Source: Chersky-265 sp035275285 (GTDB taxonomy: Bacteria; Fibrobacterota; Fibrobacteria; UBA11236). Taken from it: DNA of 10,538 nt. Both the position numbers and the translations under genes were made by a program. The notes under the pieces were generated by a model, which ran no database searches, was not told the origin of the DNA, and saw only the letters and a list, made by a program, of their open reading frames with translations. Position 1 is the stretch's first letter; every line of letters begins with the position of its first letter. The DNA lies in the NCBI GenBank assembly GCA_035275285.1, contig DATENA010000222.1, positions 1 through 10,538 of the forward strand. The letters run 5' to 3'. Shown piece after piece: positions 7,650 to 10,538 of this stretch.

Positions 7650-8006
7650 ATGGATGAGCGGAAATGGCCGGAATTGCTCGAATCAATTGAAAACCTTGGA
7701 AATATTAGCCTGGGCTGCCAGCGTATGGGGATAAGCAGGAGCCTGTACTACAAGTTGCGCAAGCTCAAAGAAATCCAGACGGATGGTCCATCCAACTCAA
7801 AACCAAAACGGCGGATTCATCCGCAGGCGATTCCGGATCAGGTGAAATCGGAAATCATGGAAATTGCCCGATCGAATCCAGAGTGGGGATGCCAACGGAT
7901 TTCCTATTTCCTGGAACTGAAAGGAACTCGCGTAAGTGTTTCAACCGTGCATGCACTTCTGAGAAAAATCGGTTTGAAGAAAAGAATTCGGAAAAAAACC
8001 GGATGA
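7650..8006 (+). pseudogene. Truncated IS3/IS481-type transposase, HTH part only
   Basis: A 118-residue protein holding two helix-turn-helix modules and no catalytic domain. Residues 14-38 (NISLGCQRMGISRSLYYKLRK within it) resemble the first HTH of IS3/IS481 transposases. Residues 62-109 resemble the second (HTH_21-like), with NPEWGCQRIS and VSVSTVHALLRKIGL. Full-length relatives continue into a DDE integrase core; here the frame stops after a basic tail (KKRIRKKTG), and no core is seen in any frame downstream. ATG 7650 has an excellent ribosome site, GGAGGA (7637-7642), 7 bases upstream, so the fragment may still be translated. It is divergent from exbB and its base composition is visibly more AT-rich than the operon. 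Either a decayed insertion sequence or a DNA-binding protein recruited as a regulator; I favour the first. Confidence 0.65.
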
Positions 8007-8045
8007 ATGATAGCGCGCCCAACGGAGGTATAGTTGCAGACAAGT

Positions 8046-8353
8046 TGGGTCAGCAGCGAAACTTCGACGGGCTTCAAAAATCGATAGTGCCGGACAAACC
8101 CATCCCCGCCGTTCCACTGTCCGCGGCCACCGCTACCGCGCCTAATCTCAAAGCGTTCCAACCGCACCGGATACCGCATCTCCGGGACTTCAGGATCGGT
8201 GATGCTGGTGTGGGTCATGTGCGTATGCACCGCCGACGCGCCCAAGAAGCCGGGTCCCGCCCCGGCTCCCCCCGCCAAAGTCTCATAATACCCGAACGAC
8301 CCGTCCCCGAACGTCACGTTGTTCATGGTGCCTTGACAAGCCGCCACGGGCCC
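8046..8353 (-). pseudogene. Fragment of hydantoinase B / 5-oxoprolinase
   Basis: About 100 residues are clearly from the HyuB/5-oxoprolinase family, which hydrolyses hydantoin or 5-oxoproline rings with ATP. Diagnostic motifs in order are CQGTMNN, FGYYETLAGGAGAGPGF, SAVHTHMTHT, DPEVPEMRYPVRLERFEIRR and GSGGRGQWNGGDG. Family members exceed 500 residues; this is an inner piece from the C-terminal half. On the far side it stops matching after VEVSLLT, where the frame runs into antisense of the transposase fragment. Upstream of the piece no start or continuing homology is seen, although the frame stays open for a short way (WRGTANGAAKQAGPV). It cannot make a working enzyme. No hyuA or other partner is in the window. 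Confidence 0.8.
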
Positions 8354-8464
8354 GGCTTGCTTCGCAGCCCCATTCGCTGTACCGCGCCAGCAGGCAGTGA
8401 GAACAGTGGCCTTGCAAGTGGGGAGCCGGCCTTAGCTTTTCTTTTCCGGCGCTACGGCGGGACC

Positions 8465-8498
8465 GGACCGCCGATCCCGGCTGGTTGGTCGGCGGTCC
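8465..8498 (-). terminator. Hairpin after vapC, possible terminator
   Basis: GGACCGCCGA (8465-8474) and TCGGCGGTCC (8489-8498) form a perfect 10-base, very GC-rich stem with a 14-base loop, starting 20 bases after the vapC stop. There is no T-run directly after it on the minus strand, so it is a structural 3' end or a weak terminator rather than a classic intrinsic one. Confidence 0.45.
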
Positions 8499-8518
8499 TC
8501 TTAGGCGGATGAAAAGGA

Positions 8519-8908
8519 TCAGGGTGCGGATGCCTTGCAGGCCGACAAACCCTTCGATTGCTTGACGAATGCCCTATCGAAGGTCTTGAGGGAACTCAAA
8601 TGCTCGCTCCCGGCCAGGTGCAAGGCGTCCGCGAAGTCCAACCCGGCCTCATGCCAAGCAATTACCTTCGCAATCCTTGTCGGGTCCTCCACGAATACGT
8701 TTTTCAAGCCCAAGGCCCGGCGCAAGCCTGAGCATACCTCCTCAGGCGGATATTCATAAGCGAATCGCAGCACCCATTCCGTTTCCAAGAGCACCGAGTC
8801 CGGAAGAAATACCTTCTGGTCCCGGAAAATCGCAAGCGCCGATTTGAATTGGATCTCGTCGTCCCGCACCAGGAGCCTGACGAGCACGTTAGTGTCAACC
8901 GCGACCAC
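8519..8908 (-). CDS. vapC: VapC-type PIN-domain ribonuclease toxin
   Basis: A 129-residue PIN-domain toxin, a magnesium-dependent ribonuclease that halts translation when its antitoxin is degraded. The acidic catalytic set is intact: Asp5 (VDTNVLVRLL), Glu42 (LLETEWVL), Asp94 (DFADALHLA) and Asp111 (TFDRAF). Length is normal. Translation starts at GTG 8908, 14 bases inside the end of the antitoxin gene, with AAAGGG just upstream; an ATG at 8913 is in another frame. The overlap couples toxin and antitoxin synthesis. Nothing indicates damage, so it is probably active. The RNA target cannot be told from the sequence. Confidence 0.92.
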   Translation of the reverse strand: MVAVDTNVLVRLLVRDDEIQFKSALAIFRDQKVFLPDSVLLETEWVLRFAYEYPPEEVCSGLRRALGLKNVFVEDPTRIAKVIAWHEAGLDFADALHLAGSEHLSSLKTFDRAFVKQSKGLSACKASAP

Positions 8909-9161
8909 GCCATCCCTTTCGCACGCCCTTTCGGATAGCCGCGTTCATCTCGTCCAGGCTCAACGCAGTTCCGCCGTCCCGCTTGAGACAGCCGGCCACA
9001 TCCTGTAGCGACGATTCATCGAAAGGAGCCATCGGTTTCAGAAGGATGCCGTCTCCGGCATCCAAAACCTGCAACTCCATTCCTGGAGACCAGTGGCGGG
9101 ATTCGCGAATCCCTTTGGGTATGATGACTTGGCCCTTGCTGGACAGGCGCGTGGTTTCCAT
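8895..9161 (-). CDS. vapB: VapB-type AbrB/MazE-fold antitoxin
   Basis: An 88-residue antitoxin. Residues 2-45 form an AbrB/SpoVT swapped-hairpin DNA-binding domain, shown by RLSSKGQVIIPKGIRE (5-20) and a GILLKP segment. The C-terminal half (about 52-88) should wrap the VapC toxin; LQDVAGCLKRDGG and LDEMNAAIRKGVRKG are typical of that region. ATG 9161 is chosen because AAAGG lies 6 bases upstream and it starts the domain; an in-frame extension to 9254 would run through the promoter. As in other vapBC pairs it should repress its own promoter together with VapC, and the repeats at 9178-9195 are a candidate site. Confidence 0.9.
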   Translation of the reverse strand: METTRLSSKGQVIIPKGIRESRHWSPGMELQVLDAGDGILLKPMAPFDESSLQDVAGCLKRDGGTALSLDEMNAAIRKGVRKGWRGRG

Positions 9162-9177
9162 GAGCGGCCTTTCATGA

Positions 9178-9195
9178 AGTAAGACATAAGTAAGA
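9178..9195. promoter_or_regulatory. Direct repeats at the vapBC start, possible operator
   Basis: AGTAAGA occurs at 9178-9184 and again at 9189-9195, 11 bases apart, about one helical turn. The second copy overlaps the -10 box. VapB-VapC autorepression is known for the family; these repeats, on one face of the helix, are a plausible site, but known VapB operators are often inverted rather than direct repeats. Confidence 0.4.
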
Positions 9196-9220
9196 TACGG
9201 CCTTTGCCGAGGTTTGTCAA
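9192..9220 (-). promoter_or_regulatory. vapBC promoter
   Basis: Read leftward, TTGACA (9220-9215) and TATCTT (9197-9192) are separated by exactly 17 bases. The -35 is perfect and the -10 matches four of six. The -10 ends about 30 bases before the vapB start, leaving a short leader. Confidence 0.7.
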
Positions 9221-9361
9221 GAGGGGTCGGGACGGTTGAAGTTTTTGGAACCACGTCCGCCCCCGCATTAATCCTCCGTCCTTGATCAGGTCGTCATCGC
9301 CAGCCGGACAGAAACTCGCTCATCTGAGGGCGGTTTCGACGGACAACCGGACGGGACGGCG

Positions 9362-10093
9362 CTATTGCAGCTCGATGGCCCCCATGTCGCAGGCGGAGCC
9401 CGTCGGCCGGCGATTATAGATCTGGTCGTCGGCCAGAGGGGCGCAGGGGCCGCTCGGGATGGCATTGACGGCCGGGCTGTACCACAGCGGAACGTGATGC
9501 GGTGTCAGCGACCACTTGCTTCCGCTGGGAAAGGTCGGCGCGCTCAGCGACGCGCTAGTGTTCGTCTTGCCGCCCGTGCCCGCCGTGGCGCCGGAGCAGG
9601 GGCCCAGCAAGTTATAGCCGCCCGAGGTGACCGTCCCTTCGCAATCGGAATTCGCGCTGGTGGGATAATTCGCGTTGCCGGAGATGATGCTCTTGCGGAC
9701 GGTGAGCGTTCCCCCCCAGGTGAGGACGCCCCCGCCCTTGCCAGTGTAGTTGTTGCTGCCGGCTTTGTTGCTGGTGATGGTGGTCCATGTGAGGTCGGTG
9801 GTCCCACCAGAGTTGTAGAAGCCGGGGCCAAGGTTGGCATAGATCGACACGTACGAATTGACCTCGATGGCGTCGCTCAGGGTGAGCTCGACGGCCCGCG
9901 CCGGGTCGCCGGTGATCTGGATTTCGTTCCAGAACGCATCACCGGCCGGGCAGTTGTCGGTGGGGACCCGGTACCTGATCGCGTAGAGCGCCTCGCGCAG
10001 CGAGCAGCGGCCATCGCTTAGGAACGAGTCAGCGGCGTAGTTCGACACCTGGTAGAAGACGGCGTATGCCGGGGAGGTGGCGGCGGCCAGCAA
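9362..10093 (-). CDS. CSLREA / choice-of-anchor-Q beta-helix protein, shortened
   Basis: A 243-residue relative of surface or secreted proteins with an N-terminal CSLREA motif and a parallel beta-helix. Residues 29-35 are RCSLREA. Beta-helix-like strands follow, such as DLTWTTITSNKAG (100-112) and GTLTVRKSIISGN (128-140), then the SDCEGTVTSGGYNLLG motif (149-164). The C-terminal choice-of-anchor-Q end is complete: SPAVNAIP, DDQIYNRRP, then ACDMGAIELQ. Two things are odd. The protein is short: EVNSYVSIYANLG (77-89) goes directly into FYNSGG (92-97), so early helix turns seem missing. The N-terminus lacks a full signal peptide: MLAAATSPAYA looks like only its end. The start used is TTG 10093; a TGA stop lies seven codons upstream and no ATG intervenes, which suggests a frameshift near 10094-10100. 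It may be a pseudogene. Confidence 0.65.
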   Translation of the reverse strand: MLAAATSPAYAVFYQVSNYAADSFLSDGRCSLREALYAIRYRVPTDNCPAGDAFWNEIQITGDPARAVELTLSDAIEVNSYVSIYANLGPGFYNSGGTTDLTWTTITSNKAGSNNYTGKGGGVLTWGGTLTVRKSIISGNANYPTSANSDCEGTVTSGGYNLLGPCSGATAGTGGKTNTSASLSAPTFPSGSKWSLTPHHVPLWYSPAVNAIPSGPCAPLADDQIYNRRPTGSACDMGAIELQ

Positions 10094-10183
10094 ATTAGGG
10101 AGAAATGCGGATCAAGATGGTTCAATGCCGCTCAATCCGATAAATTGCTGATTTGTATCGAGTCAGGCGCCAAAAACGAGAAA

Positions 10184-10211
10184 GCCCGGCTTTTCTCTCG
10201 AAAAGCCGGGC
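10184..10211. terminator. Strong hairpin, bidirectional terminator candidate
   Basis: GCCCGGCTTTTC (10184-10195) and GAAAAGCCGGGC (10200-10211) form a perfect 12-base stem with a four-base TCTC loop. It is followed by CTCTTTG on the plus strand and by TTTCTCGTTTTT on the minus strand, so it could stop transcripts from either side; the minus side has the better T-tract. It insulates the CSLREA gene from transcription entering from the right. Confidence 0.75.
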
Positions 10212-10362
10212 CTCTTTGATTGGTCGGGATTCCTGGACGATTTCAGAACTTTTCTCGCCACCCCTGCCCCTTATTCCGCCCAAATTCAGCAATTATTGGG
10301 AGCGAGCAAGGATTAAAGGGTTTGGCGGCATAGGATAGGGCGCCGTTTCCCCGTCATTGTAA

Positions 10363-10385
10363 AAGGACCACGCCGAGTGGTCCTT
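10363..10385 (-). terminator. Intrinsic terminator candidate
   Basis: AAGGACCAC (10363-10371) and GTGGTCCTT (10377-10385) form a perfect 9-base stem with a five-base loop. On the minus strand the stem runs into TTTTACA, giving a short U-tract; on the plus strand a TTTT lies only after AGCCA. It would end a leftward gene lying beyond the right edge of the window. Confidence 0.6.
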
Positions 10386-10538
10386 AGCCATTTTCTAACG
10401 TAATCATTCGGTGATCCCCGTATAGGGGTATTGGGAGAGGGGGGTTATCCTTCCCCCCCATGGCGTGGAGTCTACGGAGCGGGGATTGGGTTGCGGGCGG
10501 CGAGCCAGCCGGCGGGAGTCAGCTCCGCGATGCGTCGA

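Larger units (their letters stand above)
10094..10538. other. Gene-free region with hairpins
   Basis: About 445 bases with no supportable gene. It holds two terminator-like hairpins (10184-10211 and 10363-10385) and a G6/C6 hairpin (GGGGGG at 10439-10444, CCCCCC at 10453-10458). An inverted repeat of nine bases, AATTGCTGA at 10143-10151 and TCAGCAATT at 10286-10294, encloses the first hairpin. A 61-codon frame at 10153-10338 runs through the terminator and resembles nothing. Confidence 0.6.

Noticed and set aside
7883..8512. 209-codon plus-strand open frame across the remnant junction
   Set aside because: It spans the transposase and hydantoinase fragments in the wrong frame or strand for both, and shows no homology of its own.
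9365..10021. 218-codon plus-strand open frame
   Set aside because: Antisense of the CSLREA protein, which has clear motifs on the minus strand.
10471..10538. Possible C-terminal end of a leftward gene entering from the right edge (reading like ELTPAGWLAARNP)
   Set aside because: I could not fix the reading frame between its stop and the window edge with certainty, and about 20 residues are too few to identify; only the terminator at 10363-10385 hints at a gene there.
1..10538. CRISPR arrays, tRNA or rRNA genes
   Set aside because: No regularly spaced repeats, cloverleaf-like sequences or rRNA signatures were recognised on reading both strands.

Overview
The window comes from a Gram-negative (two-membrane) bacterium with moderately GC-rich DNA. 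The evidence is a complete ExbB-ExbD-TonB energy-transducing set beside a TonB-dependent outer-membrane receptor. No marker gene fixes the phylum.

The centre (about 1987-7383, minus strand) is one compact operon read right to left: exbB, exbD, tonB, a siderophore-type TonB-dependent receptor and a PepSY-type four-helix inner-membrane protein. exbB/exbD overlap by 1 base, exbD/tonB by 4, and the receptor and PepSY genes are 10 bases apart. This looks like a self-contained ferric-siderophore uptake module: receptor in the outer membrane, its own motor, and a probable reductase or iron-release protein in the inner membrane. Upstream of exbB a perfect TTGACA hexamer is followed by a 21-base near-palindrome with 9-1-9 symmetry, placed like an iron-repressor operator.

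Left of the operon (1-1986, plus strand) lie a long imperfect hairpin (15-91), a hotdog thioesterase gene that appears to have lost its central part, and a divergent exonuclease VII large-subunit-like gene. The last encodes no coiled-coil tail, ends in predicted membrane helices, and has Asn where the family has a catalytic Asp.

Right of the operon (7650-8500) is a junction of remnants: the helix-turn-helix front of an IS3/IS481-type transposase, reading divergently from exbB with a good ribosome site, abutting a fragment of a hydantoinase B/5-oxoprolinase gene. Next comes an intact vapBC toxin-antitoxin pair with a recognisable promoter (8519-9220). Then comes a shortened CSLREA/choice-of-anchor-Q beta-helix surface protein with no proper signal peptide (9362-10093). 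The final 445 bases hold two terminator-like hairpins and no gene I can support.

The best candidate for something undescribed is the membrane-anchored exonuclease VII-like protein at 840-1949. The iron operon is a familiar arrangement, but its operator and divergent HTH neighbour deserve a look. Several flanking genes are shortened or broken, which suggests the operon sits in a decaying or rearranged accessory region.
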